A stretch of DNA of 64,000 nt, taken from contig JADNRY010000265.1 in NCBI GenBank assembly GCA_015501585.1, positions 21,544-85,543 of the forward strand, written 5' to 3'. Numbering within the stretch: position 1 is the stretch's first letter; the number at the start of each line of letters is the position of its first letter. The translations under genes and the position numbers were made by a program. The DNA is from Rhodocollybia butyracea (taxonomy: Eukaryota > Basidiomycota > Agaricomycetes > Agaricales > Omphalotaceae). Shown here in pieces: positions 46,772 through 57,320 of this stretch. The notes below the pieces were generated by a model, which made no database searches, was not told the DNA's origin, and saw nothing but the letters and a program-made list of their open reading frames with translations.

Positions 46772-47294
46772 CAGATCAATGGTCTGTACTATAGTATTCA
46801 AAGACTGCATCTATATTGCATGTCTCTTGCATTAAGACTCATCCAGTGGACGAGTACATCAATAATCCTTCTCTTAAAGAGGGGGAGGGTCTAGCGGAAT
46901 TTCCGCACATGTAATTCTTACTTAGAATTTTATTTTAACACAGTACTGGGAAGTTCCGAGTCTGCAACATCTACCCTCGGAAGTTTCCGAGTTAAACCAT
47001 TGTGGCGGCTATGCCCCACTAGCATTTGAATCGGATAGTACTGATGAAAATTAAGTCAGGTGACTAGTAGAAAAATGTGGCGACTTTCGCCAGATTCTAT
47101 ACTTATCATCTGACCAGTAACCAATGTGTCATAAGTTACTATTGGAACTGATTATCAGTTCCGATATTAATGACATCATTAAGGCGCCTGATAATGGCAT
47201 ATCAGACTAAATCTTTAAGATTGAGACTGATACCCCACTGCGCCTGCACTGCAGCTTTGTTGTCTGTTGCCTTGGAAATCCTTTTCACATTCAG
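46772..47294. other. Intergenic, with one dispersed repeat at 47183-47240
   Basis: GGCGCCTGATAATGGCATAT and the next 40 bases match 28288-28350 at roughly 80%. The rest, including a G-run GAGGGGGAGGG near 46880, has no recognisable gene. The 47260-47294 stretch is the remnant 3' part of the DIRS intron. Confidence 0.4.
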
Positions 47295-48087
47295 TCTATC
47301 CCGCTACATTGCCTACACATCCAAACACATTGCCTCTGGCCCCAAGTACCTCACTGGGGCAAGACACTATCTTAAACAGCTCTATCCAAACTTTGATGAA
47401 TCCAGATCCAATCCTCTGGTTCAAGCAACCATCAGAGGATCAAAAAAGGTTTGAGCTGATCCTGTAAAGCGCAAGCCTCCTTTGCATACTTCACACATTC
47501 TGCAGTTTTATGAACTCAGACACCTCTCCTACAACCATCTCCTCTTTGCAACAATCATTAGCTGTGCTTTTTATGGCTGTCACCGGATTGGAGAACTCAC
47601 CATTCCCAATCAGAAGTCACTGTTTGATTGGAAGAAAATAATTAAAAGAGCTTCTTTAAAGCTTGAGTTGGCACAAGCTGGCTATCATCTGCCTTATCAC
47701 AAGAGTGATCCTTTCTATCAGGGAACAGATATTCTCTTCTGTTTTCAGAAAATTGCTAACCCTGTCTCACTCTTAAAGGAGTACACCACTGCTAGAGACA
47801 AGCTTCATGGAGCTAGGCCTGCCTTGTTCATTTGTGAGGATGGTTCATTACCAAACTGTGCTTGGTTTGAGTCTATGTTTTATGCTGTTGTAAGCAGAGA
47901 GTTGTGTGGGCACTCAGCTAGAGCTGGGGGCGCTACTTTCTACTCTGGACTTGGTCTTGATGAATCCATTATCATGGCCTTGGGGAGATGGTCCTCTACA
48001 GCATGGAAGATTTATATCAGAGACAATACTACTGTGAGAGCTGAACTACAGCTAGCAGCTATCAGACTACGTCAACAAGGTTTTTAA
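47295..48087 (+). pseudogene. DIRS tyrosine recombinase, last exon (inverted relative to its element)
   Basis: After acceptor CATTCAG the frame reads LSRYIAYTSKHIASGPKYL and continues to the stop at 48085-48087. It has one in-frame TGA (47452-47454, where an Arg is expected). Tyrosine-recombinase residues are visible: Arg in GCHRIGEL, the H-x-x-R box in GHSARAGGA, and the nucleophile Tyr in WKIYIRDN. This enzyme integrates DIRS-type circles. Its N-terminal exon and the RT lie on the minus strand at 48088 onward, so this exon has been inverted. Confidence 0.85.
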
Positions 48088-48677
48088 CACTCTCCTTGCA
48101 TCTCATTCACATTTTTTCTCAGAGTAGATGGAGTTGGGTCCAAAGAGAGGCTATGAGAGGTGCAAAAACAGATATAGTCTCTAGCACCAGTAGAGTAGTT
48201 GTTTCTAGCTGACTTTTCAATGGCATGAGATTGGAGAAACATAACTAGATCATCCAGTTTTCTCAAATCCATTGGGGGGCAAACAGAGCGGCTTTTATGA
48301 CCACTCTGCTCACCCAGTGCCTCTAAAAGGACTCTCTCCATCGCGCCGGCAGTAGCTCTCTTGGGGGCTCAAAAAGGCGGATGCGATCTGCAGGGAATTG
48401 AAGCTTGTAATCATCCAACAAAAAGCAGGACAATAAGTCTGCTCTAATGTTAGACTTTCCAGCAATATGTCTCACTCGAATATCTATTCCAGTGTTGAGA
48501 ACAATACCAGCAATAGCCAAGAGAATAATAGCATTGTGGGATGATTCTCTGGCTGAGAGTGAGTTGAGAACCTCGACAGAGTCAAGGCTATCAGTATGAA
48601 TGAGGATGAGGCGAGGTGGAGTGGCCTTATGTGCTACATGATGAAGAAGGCATAGAATGGCAAAAAGTTCTCTGAAA
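48088..48677 (-). pseudogene. DIRS RNase H end and recombinase N-terminus
   Basis: Minus strand: FRELFAILCLLHHVAHK (RNase H), IHTDSLDSVEVLNSLSA, HIAGKSNIRADLLS, then PPRELLPARWR. The recombinase N-terminal domain follows (LRKLDDLVMFLQSHAIEKSA, YSTGARDYICFC), ending at STL near 48115, where the splice donor should be. The frame joins 55721 exactly across the transposon 48686-55712. The next exon is at 47295 on the opposite strand. Confidence 0.85.
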
Positions 48678-48685
48678 AAGATATC
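48678..48685. repeat. Left target duplication AAGATATC
   Basis: Identical to 55713-55720. On the minus strand it encodes the Ile-Phe of the DIRS RNase H phrase KVDIF-FRELF, so one copy is needed for the frame. Confidence 0.9.
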
Positions 48686-48779
48686 ACTTCAGGCAACCAC
48701 ATATTTGGTCTTATTAGTCTACACTTTTGTTACATTGACCTTACTGATAAGACCCAAAAACCTAGGCAAAACCCGGGCA

Positions 48780-49375
48780 GCTAGGTCATGACCTTGGGAT
48801 TTAGGTCATGACCTAGGTCAGGTTGGTCTTTTCCTGGGGTTGGTAGGTCATGGCCTGGGGTGAGATAGGATATTGCCTAGGTGGGGCAGGGCATGGTCTA
48901 GGTGAGGGAGGGGATGGTCTAGGTGAGGGAGGGGATGGTCTAGGTGAGGGAGGGGATGGTCTAGGAGGAGGATATGGTCTAGGAGGGGGAGATATAGTTA
49001 GTTTAAGAGGTGTAGGGTGAGAGTGGAGGATGGTGAGATAGAGAATATAAGCAAGAATGAAACATCATAGAATCATGACTTGAAATGTTTAGTAACATAT
49101 TGGGATTATTGGGATTTTTTACATATCTGTAGATTATGCCAAGATCAAGCTAAGTCACAGTGCCCTGTTCTGGGTTGTCAGGCAAGCATGTGACTTACCT
49201 GACCTAGCTGATTCAGGTCATGACCTGGGTGAACTAGGTCATGGCCTACTTGACCTAGGTCATGACCTACCTGGCCTAGGTCATGGCCTACTTGACCTAG
49301 GTCATGACCTACCTGGCCTAGGTCATGACCTACCTGGCCTAGGTCATGACCTACCTGGTCTAACTCATGACCCAA
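48780..49375. repeat. Subterminal AGGTCATGACCT cluster and 21-bp tandem repeat
   Basis: The palindrome AGGTCATGACCT or one-mismatch versions occur at least ten times. From about 49222 to 49372 they form a 21-bp tandem array with CTGGCCT spacers. The other arm has AGGTCATGACC at about 54643, 54690, 55022 and 55060. Such subterminal clusters are often transposase-binding sites; that role here is inference. Confidence 0.8.
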
Positions 49376-50129
49376 GCCAATTTAAAAATTACTAAATTAG
49401 GAAATTTTTTCATTTTTGCAGTGGATGAGGTCACAGCTGTTTTTATTACCAAATAAGGCAATTTCAAACACCTTAACCGGTTTTATGTTTTTATTACCAA
49501 ATAAGGCAATTTCAAACACCTTAACCGGTTTTATGTTTTTGTCATAGAGTTAGATACATTTGGAAATTACTATATTGGGCAATTTTATTTCAATAGACTT
49601 TTATTTCATAATTAGGCAATTTCAAAACTTTCGCAGTGAATGAGGCCAAAGCTGTTTTCATTGCCTAATTGAAAGTGACAAATTTGCAGTGGATGAGGTC
49701 AAAGCTGTTTTCACTACCTAATTAAGAAATGACAAAACTGAACACACAAACTGTGTACACTCTTTTCCTAAGGACAATAGCTTGTGGTAGATATCCCCAC
49801 CTTTTGTTTATACACAGAATAGGTTGCTCACCTAAAAAGAAGCTAATCCTGTGGTGGGAAGGGGCTGGATTGCAAAATATTTTTTGGATACTGTGTAATT
49901 ATGATCACATGCTCCCTGGGTGTTATGTGTTACAGGTTGATTTTGATGAGGATGATGCTTGGGCCCCGCTGTTATGCATTATGTGTAACCCTTAGGCTCG
50001 CATCAGTGGGTGGGCCTCTGGCCTGCCCAAAATTTTTATTACATTTCTGTCCATACTTTCATTCAAAATGCACCAGTAGTTATCTGCCTCAAAAGAGGAA
50101 AGGAAAAGAGCCCTTTGTCCGTCCCGGCC

Positions 50130-50466
50130 GACCCGCCGCTCAATGCCCGTTTCTTTTCGCAGCCGAAATAGTTAACATATTACAATTGAAATATATTTTC
50201 TATTGCCACTCATATTTCCAAGGAAATATCAAAGAGATTACAAAGGAAAAATATACCGAAAATTTACTAATAAATCAGACGAAATTGATGGCATATTTAG
50301 CGCCCTATTTCGGGCGAAATAGCCGCCGAAAAAGTACTTATTTTCCCATGCCTATTTCCAGGGCAATATTCATTCTTTTTCACTGGAAAAATTTGTTAAA
50401 ATTCAGGGGAAAAATATATTATACTTCTATCCCTTTTTCGGAGGTAATATACTGATGTACTGGCAG
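50130..50466. repeat. AT-rich dispersed repeat next to the transposase start
   Basis: Starts TGCCCGTTTCTTTTCGCAGC and ends TACTGATGTACTGGCAGTGA. Related to 59530-59926 (TGCCCGTTCTTTTTGCGGCC ... CTCATATCCTGGCAGTGA). Both are full of GGAAAAATAT and GGC(C)GAAA words. It adjoins the acidic N-terminal codons of the transposase, so it may have replaced the gene's true start. Confidence 0.7.
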
Positions 50467-50518
50467 TGACAGTGAGGATGCTTCATCAGAAGCATCAGAA
50501 GTATCCGACCTCACTGAT

Positions 50519-53224
50519 ATGGAGATAATGGACTGCGGAGAGAACATATCAGCCAGGTTCATACCAGCAGACTCAAAATTTACCTTTGCATTTCCCCACC
50601 GCAGCCCATCACCTATTCCCGCCCATTCTGAGTCGCCTCGCATCACCCTGAAGGGTTCATGTAGCCATGAAGGCTCTTCTAGTCATGACTCAACTTCAGG
50701 ATCTATCAAACGGTCAAAGGTGAAAGACTCGGAATTGCCAGAGGTTGATGTGTCCTATGTGCAAGTTGCAACAACATCAAATCCTCCCAAGAAACAGGCT
50801 CAAGGAACTCTGGACAGTTTTTTTGAAAGGATCTCACCAGAGGAAAAAGCTAGGTGGAATAAGCTTGAGGCAGAGCGGCTCAGTATAGTCCATGAGAGGA
50901 AAAGCAATAGGCTAAAGAGAGAAGAGCGTTAGCGGGTGCTTGACAAATGTGAAGGCAACAAGGGAAGGCAGCAGATACACTGCAATTGCAAAAAAAGCTG
51001 AAAAAATCGCAAATGGATGGAAGCCCTATCAGAGTCATGATAAAGTAAGCCTTTGAACAACAGAAAAAGTTTTTTGCTCACCTATTCCCAGAAGCAAAAG
51101 CTCTGTGACATTGATGACAGCAACGATACAACTGAAAACCTTGCTGAAGCATCATGTCCTTGGTGTGAGCTCATGGATGAGATTTGTGATTGTAACTGCA
51201 ACAAACATACCCGAGGCCAAAAACGGGTCAAGCTTACAGGTACAGCACAGCAGATGAACTACTTCAACCCATTAGTGTGGAGTCAGATTGAGCAAGCACT
51301 GAAAAAGGCCGGAAAACCTTGGGTTCCTACCGAGATTGTTCAAATTGCCCAACAGTTGAATTACAACATGTTCAAACATCTGGTGCCCCAGACGCTCCGC
51401 TGTTGGATCGACCATGATGCCAAAAGAGAAGGAATCCACCAGTGGAACACAAAAACATTGGAAAATGGCCAAAAAGGGAATTGCCCTGGAGGACACACTG
51501 CACGTCACGGAATCCTTGTGAGTACTGACACAATCTAGTCAGCTAAACATGACACTCACTAATCATATAGCATGGATATCCGGAAATCACAAAGAAAATT
51601 TCCGACCAGCTAAAGGCTCTTCGGGAGACTGGAGCAGTGTTGAGCTCCATAACAATACACGCTATCATGGTGGGACTGATTGAAAAGCATGCGCCAGAAC
51701 TTTTTGATCAGATGCTCACCGATGACACCAAGTTTTGTTGCTCTGAGTCCTTTGTTCAAAAATTTGTTGAGAACAAATTGGGCTGGAGCTTCCGTACTAC
51801 CACCCGTGCTGCTCAGAAACTCCCACCAAATGTAGACAATATTCTCCTCAAAGCCTATCTGCGAGAGGCATACCTGATACGCAACTACAACATACCACCT
51901 GAGCTACGTGTAAATACCGACCAAACTCAGACCATGTACCAACAGGGAACTGGAAGTACCTGGCACAAGAAGGGGGATAAGCAGGTTCCTGCGGTAGGCA
52001 TTGACAAAAAGTGAGCCTTTACTCTGGTTCCATCAATATCAGCCAGCGGCAAGCTCCTTCCTTTTCAAGCGATTTATATGGGTGCCACCAGTGCATCTTT
52101 ACCTAGTAAATCTTCACCATTCTATGACAAAGCAATGAAACTGGGCTTCAAGCTTGAGCCATTGAAGACAGACACATACTGGTCAACAATGGACAAAATG
52201 AAATCACTGGTGAATGATATCATTGCGCCATTTTTTGAGTCGAAGAAGGCAGCCGTGTTGGGTATTAAGAATCCCGAGATGCAGTATTCAATTTGGAAGA
52301 TTGACTGTTGGTCTGTTCATAAGTCGAGGGAGTTTCTGGATTGGATGAAGAAAACACACCAAAATATCCTTGTCATTTTTGTCCCTGGTAACTGCACTTG
52401 TGTCTTCCAACCACTCGATGTTGGTATCCAACGTGTCTTGAAACAATCTGTAAAACAGGCGGCACATTGCGATATTGTAGCAGAGGTGACATCTCAGCTT
52501 GGGAAGCCATCAACGAAAGAGATCTGGATTAATACCCAGCTAAAACCCTTGCGTGATCGATCCCTTGGATGGATAGTAAAAGCCTGGCATAATATCAATA
52601 AGCCAGAACTCATAAAAAAGGTAAGTTGACACACCAATCTCCATTAATGTGTTCTCATAACTTTCTAGGCATTCCAGCTCTGTCGTATTGGTGCCTTTGA
52701 CTGCTCTCAAGAGAGCCTAACCAGCCCTCTAACTCTTCAAGCCCTTCAGTCCTTGAAATCAACACATCTGCAGCTTCACAAAAAGCTGTGTCGCGATGAT
52801 ACAGTACCTGATCCAGTCACTCAGAGGTGGAAGAAAGAAACTACAAAGCAGTCAGGATCTACCAACTTGCCAGATGTCACAACCGACCTTGTAGATGAAG
52901 AACCTGAATCAGTGTACACAGACACTGGTTACTTTGAGGACTCTTGTGATGTCTATTAAAGCGCTGATCGACCATGTTGTCTCTGAGGGAAAGGACAAGT
53001 TTGATGAGATTGCACAAAATGAGGATGGGTGTCTCAAGCATACCGCCGAGGCCGAAGATCCAACAGCCAAAGTCCCAGAGCCAGTAGTTGATGGTGAGCA
53101 GAAGCCAGAGGACATGGGAAGAGGCAAAAGAGCCAGAACATCAAAATTTTACAGTAAAGCTTGGGTATATACCCATGATAACAATGTTCCTATCAGCAAA
53201 GACAAAGGTAAAAAGCATCGTTGA
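50519..53224 (+). pseudogene. DDE_1-type (pogo/CENP-B-like) transposase
   Basis: First ATG 50519, but acidic codons upstream to 50466 suggest the N-terminus is cut. A helix-turn-helix-like region lies at 51330-51420 (PTEIVQIAQQLNYNMFKHLV). Intron 51518-51570 (GTGAGT...TATAG). The catalytic core shows NTDQT (first Asp, near 51915), IDCWSVHKS (second, near 52305) and PGNCTCVFQPLDVGIQ (third, near 52425), the DDE_1 layout. Intron 52621-52669. Lesions: TAG 50930-50932, a frameshift after it, TGA 52012-52014 and a frameshift near 52950. The basic tail (GRGKRARTSKFYS) ends at 53224. It would cut and join the element ends; now inactive. Confidence 0.85.
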
Positions 53225-53415
53225 TTTGGTTATGTCACTATAAAGTTGTACCGAAATTTCCATTTTAGACTCTGAAAATTTTCCTAAAATAGCTCCGTTA
53301 CGAATCTAAAGGTACCAAGCTTGAACCCTCCTGTTACGCATTACGAATGGAAAATCCTCAAAGCTCGGGGGTCCTGTTACACGTTACGGGAGCATGTGAT
53401 CATAATTATACAGTA

Positions 53416-54537
53416 GCCTTTGATTGTAGTGGATGAGGCCAAAGCTGTATGCCCATAAAAGGAAATCAATGAAAAGTGTTGAGTCTAAAGATTCCTTGAT
53501 ATAACATGCAGATTGGCATGGATAAGGGTGATCCTTTTCATCCCCTGATTCCCTGATGTGCTGTCTACCCTCTCTGAGTCTCAGATATATTTATATGGCC
53601 ACTGGGAGATCAGTCTTTATTGATCTTTGAACTTTTACATCAAAAACCCTCATTTTTTCGAAATTAGAGGAGAGCATCCAGGGCAGGGCGGGCCACAGGC
53701 TTCTAGGAAATTGTACCCTGGTATAATAGGTACATTCAGACGACTCAGGAGTAGCTTATACTGTCCTGGGAGAGTGGATAATAAGTGATACATGTGTAAT
53801 TAGGCATAAATTTCGCTTTTTTGCCTGTTAAATCATTACTAGTGGGAACTGTAGGCAAGAGAAGACTGCCTAGCTTGGCATATAGCATGCTAGGAGTACA
53901 TATATTGATATCAGAACCTTTTCCCGATAACCCCTTCCCTTATCTTGATGTACCAGTACACCTGGGTTCATAAGTGTCTGATACTTGTGTTAAACTTATC
54001 ATCACATGTTGAACCTCAGATAGTGAGAATATTTTGTTATAGACGTGCTATGTCAAGTCCTGGTACACTATTCCTCGAGTTTCTCCTCAATCCCTTGCCT
54101 ACAGCTGCCTCTATTAATGATTTGATGGTCCAAAAAGCGAAATTTATGCATACATATACAGAGATCAAATATTACCCACTCTCCCAGCACGGTATAAGCT
54201 ACTCCTGACTCGTCTGAATGTACCTATTATACCAGGGTACAATGTCCTAGAAGCCTGTGGCCCGCCCTGCCCTGGATGCTCTGATACTTATCCTCTAATT
54301 TCGAAAAAATGAAGGTTTTTGATGAGAAAGTTCAAAGATCAATAAAGACTGATCTCCCAGTGGCCATATAAATATATCTGAGACTCAGAGAGGGTAGACA
54401 GCACATCAGGGAATCAGGGGATGAAAAGGATCACCCTTATCCATGCCAATCTGCATAGGAATCTTTAGACTCAACACTTTTCATTGATTTCCTTTTATGG
54501 GCATACAGCTTTGGCCTCATCCACTACAGTCAAAGGT
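53416..54537. mobile_element. Palindromic MITE with TA target duplication
   Basis: TIRs GCCTTTGATTGTAGTGGATG at 53416 and the near-complement ending at 54537. Arms of about 410 bp mirror around 53976. Flanked by TA at 53414-53415 and 54538-54539. The uninterrupted left arm of the host element (49886-49913) shows the empty site CAGTATCC, so the duplication is TA, typical of Tc1/mariner-type elements. No coding; a plus-strand frame at 53945-54208 is not supported. Confidence 0.9.
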
Positions 54538-55089
54538 TATCCAAAAAATATTTTGCAATCCAGCCCCTTCCCACCACAGGATTGGCTTCATTTTAGGTGA
54601 GCAACCTATTCTGTGTATAAACAAAAGGTCGGAGGTCAAGTAGGTCATGACCTAGTTCACCCAGGTCACGACCTAAGAAGTAAAAAAGTAGGTCATGACC
54701 TGAATCAGCTAGGTCAGGTAAGTCACATGCTTGCCTGACAACCCAGAACAGGGCACTGTGACTTAGCTTGATCTTGTCATAATCTACAGATATGTAAAAA
54801 ATCCCAATAATCCCAATATGTTACTAAACATTTCAAGTCATGATTCTATGATGTTTCATTCTTGCTTATATTCTCTATCTCACCATCCTCCACTCTCACC
54901 CTACACCTCTTAAACTAACTATATCTCCCCCTCCTAGACCATATCCTCCTCCTAGACCATCCCCTCCCTCAACTAGACCATGCCCTGCCCCACCTAGGCC
55001 ATATCCTATCTCACCCCAGGCCATGACCTACCAACCCCAGGAAAAGACCAACCTGACCTAGGTCATGACCTAGCTGCCTGGGTTTTACC

Positions 55090-55624
55090 CAGTGTTGTGG
55101 CTAAGGCCTTAATTAACCCCTCCAAATGAAGTTAGGGGTTAATTAATGGCAAATTAATGGCAATCTAAGTGCAAATTAAGGCCTAGGTAAAAACAATTAA
55201 TTTCCAGTGTACTTGTCTCCAGAGCCACCCAAAGCATCATCATCAAGTGTCTCATTGTCCTTTCCTTGTGCTCACAATTCCATTATTAACTAAATACTGC
55301 ACATGGAACATGTCACAGCTGGTGTTCTGGCACCCATTCTTCTGCTCTGCAAATTGGTACAGTAGTTGTTGAGTGGTTAATTAACTGAAAAGGATGTTAG
55401 ATGACCAGGGTAGCTTGGCATGCTCATGAGCTCCCCTAAGGAAGTGGAGTTGGGGGGGAGGGTTAAATATTCTCGAGACTTGTTTGGGCACAAGCCGCTT
55501 GATCACATGTCTTATTAAGACCTAACTAACCCTTAACTAGAAATTCCAGCGAAGTTAGGTCTTAATTAAGAAGTAAATTAAGGCCTTAATCTTAATTAAG
55601 TCTTAGGTCTTAACCACAACACTG
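55090..55624. mobile_element. hAT-type MITE with 8-bp target duplication GTTTTACC
   Basis: TIRs CAGTGTTGTGGCTAAG (55090) and complement of CAGTGTTGTGGTTAAG (to 55624). GTTTTACC at 55082-55089 and 55625-55632. The other arm of the host element shows the empty site. The interior is built from TTAATTAA/AAGGCCTTAATT words. 535 bp, no coding, CAG termini: non-autonomous hAT. Confidence 0.92.
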
Positions 55625-55720
55625 GTTTTACCTAGGTTTTTGGGTCTTTTTAGTAAGGTCAATGTAACAAAAGTGTAGACTAATAAGACCAAATATGTGG
55701 GTGACTGAACTGAAGATATC

Positions 55721-57319
55721 CACTTTGTCTTTGCCTTCTCCAGGATGGACTTTATAACAAAAGCCATTTCCAGCATAGACATAAGAAAGACCAACATTGC
55801 TACCATCAGTCCAGCCTATAAATTCAGCCTCAGAGTCCTTCCAAGCCTGTGAATCCACAAAGCGGATCCCAATGGCAGTCTGAAGCAATTCAGAGAACCA
55901 AGTCAGATCTCTCATGACTTCACATTAATAGGAATGGAGCGATGGACTTTATAACAAAAGCCATTTCCAGCATAGACATAAGAAAGACCAACATTGCTAC
56001 CATCAGTCCAGCCTATAAATTCAGCCTCAGAGTCCTTCCAAGCCTGTGAATCCACAAAGCGGATCCCAATGGCAGTCTGAAGCAATTCAGAGAACCAAGT
56101 CAGATCTCTCATGACTTCACATTAATAAGAATGGAGCGAAATTGAAGAGTTTTGCCACTAATTTTCCTGTACATCTCAGTCAGGGCTGGCCTGGCCATGG
56201 TAGGACATTGAGAGACCAATTGAGAGAACCAGACAGTCCCTGCCAATCTCTCAAAGCAGCTTTTCTCTGTGGTGAAGCTAGGAATTTGGTGATGTCTGCA
56301 ATCAGAATCTGAATGGACTCTGCTGTGAGTGAAATAGATCCCTTCATAATATCAAGCCAGAAGCCAATGATTTTTAGAGTGACTCCAGCTTCCTCCTTTC
56401 TATCTTCATAGGGACAGCAAATCATATCCCAGAAGACCAAAAGCTGGACTTGTCTCTGAGGTCGAAGTTGATTGTGGAACATAACCAGATTTCTCTTAAA
56501 GTCCCACCCAAAGAAATCATTGATGTAGACATGCAGGCCAACAATTCCCAGCTTAACAAAACCAAACCAGCAGAGTAGAGCATATAAACTGCACCAACAG
56601 CGAGGTGAGGTTCGAGTTCCAAACACCAGACGGCGCACAATGTGATATCTTCCATCTACAGAAACCACTTGGCAGAGTTGCCAAAGTGGATGGCCAGGGA
56701 GATTCAGAAAAGCCTTGGAAACATCACTTTTAAAGAGAATGAGCTCTTCATTGGGATGTTCTTTCAGCACATCATTAATGATTTGACCAAAGGTGTGCAT
56801 GTCATCATATTTGACCTTCCCCTCAGATCTGGGAATGTTGTCATTCAAACCAGAGCTAGTTTGGTCCATTACAACTCGTGGTTTTCCCTTCTGCCAAACT
56901 ACAAACATTGGTGAAACTCTCTTAGAACTTGGCCTAGAAGAAGAAGATGATGATCCAGGAGCAGGTCTTTTCTTAGAAGAACTAGAGAACATTTCTTTGA
57001 GAGTGAGAAGCCTAAGGTTCTCAGAGGCCCCCAGGTCAAAAGGAGTATTAGAGGCCTTTTGTCTAGCCTCTCTATCCACTCTGATACACATGGAAGGATC
57101 ATTTGGAGTGACTCTGAAAAGTTCCTGAATCTGAGTCTTGTAGATATTGAGCTCAGTCTGCCCATGAGGATAGATCTTGAGCAGAGGCACCAGCCAAGAT
57201 TCAAAGACTTCTGATAGCATGGTCCTTGTGAACCAGCTTGAACTCCTTCCCAAAATCTCTACTATCTTCATAGAGATAGCTGAACCCATTAATGGCAGCA
57301 TGGATCTTCTCAAAGTCAA
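55721..57319 (-). pseudogene. DIRS reverse transcriptase and RNase H (first part)
   Basis: Minus: PMFVVWQKGKPRVVMDQTSS, NDNIPRSEGKVKYDDM, LFKSDVSKAFLNLPGHP, RRLVFGTRTSPRCWCS, then the catalytic box as VYINDFFGWDF, where DIRS elements have Y-x-D-D. The first Asp is Asn, so RT is dead. RNase H starts with GIRFVDSQAW and FIGWTDGSNVGLSYVYAGNG, duplicated in tandem (197-bp unit). The frame continues at 48677 beyond the inserted transposon. An N-terminal frame change occurs near 57210. Confidence 0.9.
55745..56138. repeat. 197-bp tandem duplication in DIRS RNase H
   Basis: Two nearly identical copies, 55745-55941 and 55942-56138, both starting ATGGACTTTATAAC and ending GGAGCG. One obvious difference is AATAGGAATGG against AATAAGAATGG. 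It must be recent compared with the age of the element. Confidence 0.93.
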
Positions 57320-57320
57320 C

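Larger units (their letters stand above)
48686..55712 (+). mobile_element. 7.0-kb DNA transposon with long inverted repeats and a DDE transposase
   Basis: Ends ACTTCAGGCAACCACATATT (48686; one C probably lost) and complement of CAGTTCAGTCACCCACATAT (to 55712), flanked by AAGATATC. Inverted arms: 48686-49915 against 53390-55712. The right arm is enlarged by two later MITEs and lacks about 550 bp present on the left. The arms carry many AGGTCATGACCT palindromes. The transposase lies between them on the plus strand. Foldback elements at 9925, 20079 and 24565 share its termini, so it looks like the autonomous type of that family. Confidence 0.9.

Noticed and set aside
47183..47294. Start of the recombinase protein at 47170
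   Set aside because: The frame from 47170 runs through the intron remnant. Family residues begin only after acceptor CATTCAG at 47294.
49178..49375. 65-residue minus-strand frame made of GQVGHDL repeats
   Set aside because: It is a translation of the 21-bp AGGTCATGACCT array. All frames through such an array stay open, and the mirror arm shows no coding constraint.
53945..54208. 87-residue plus-strand frame
   Set aside because: Lies in the loop and arm of the TA-flanked palindromic MITE and has no motif.
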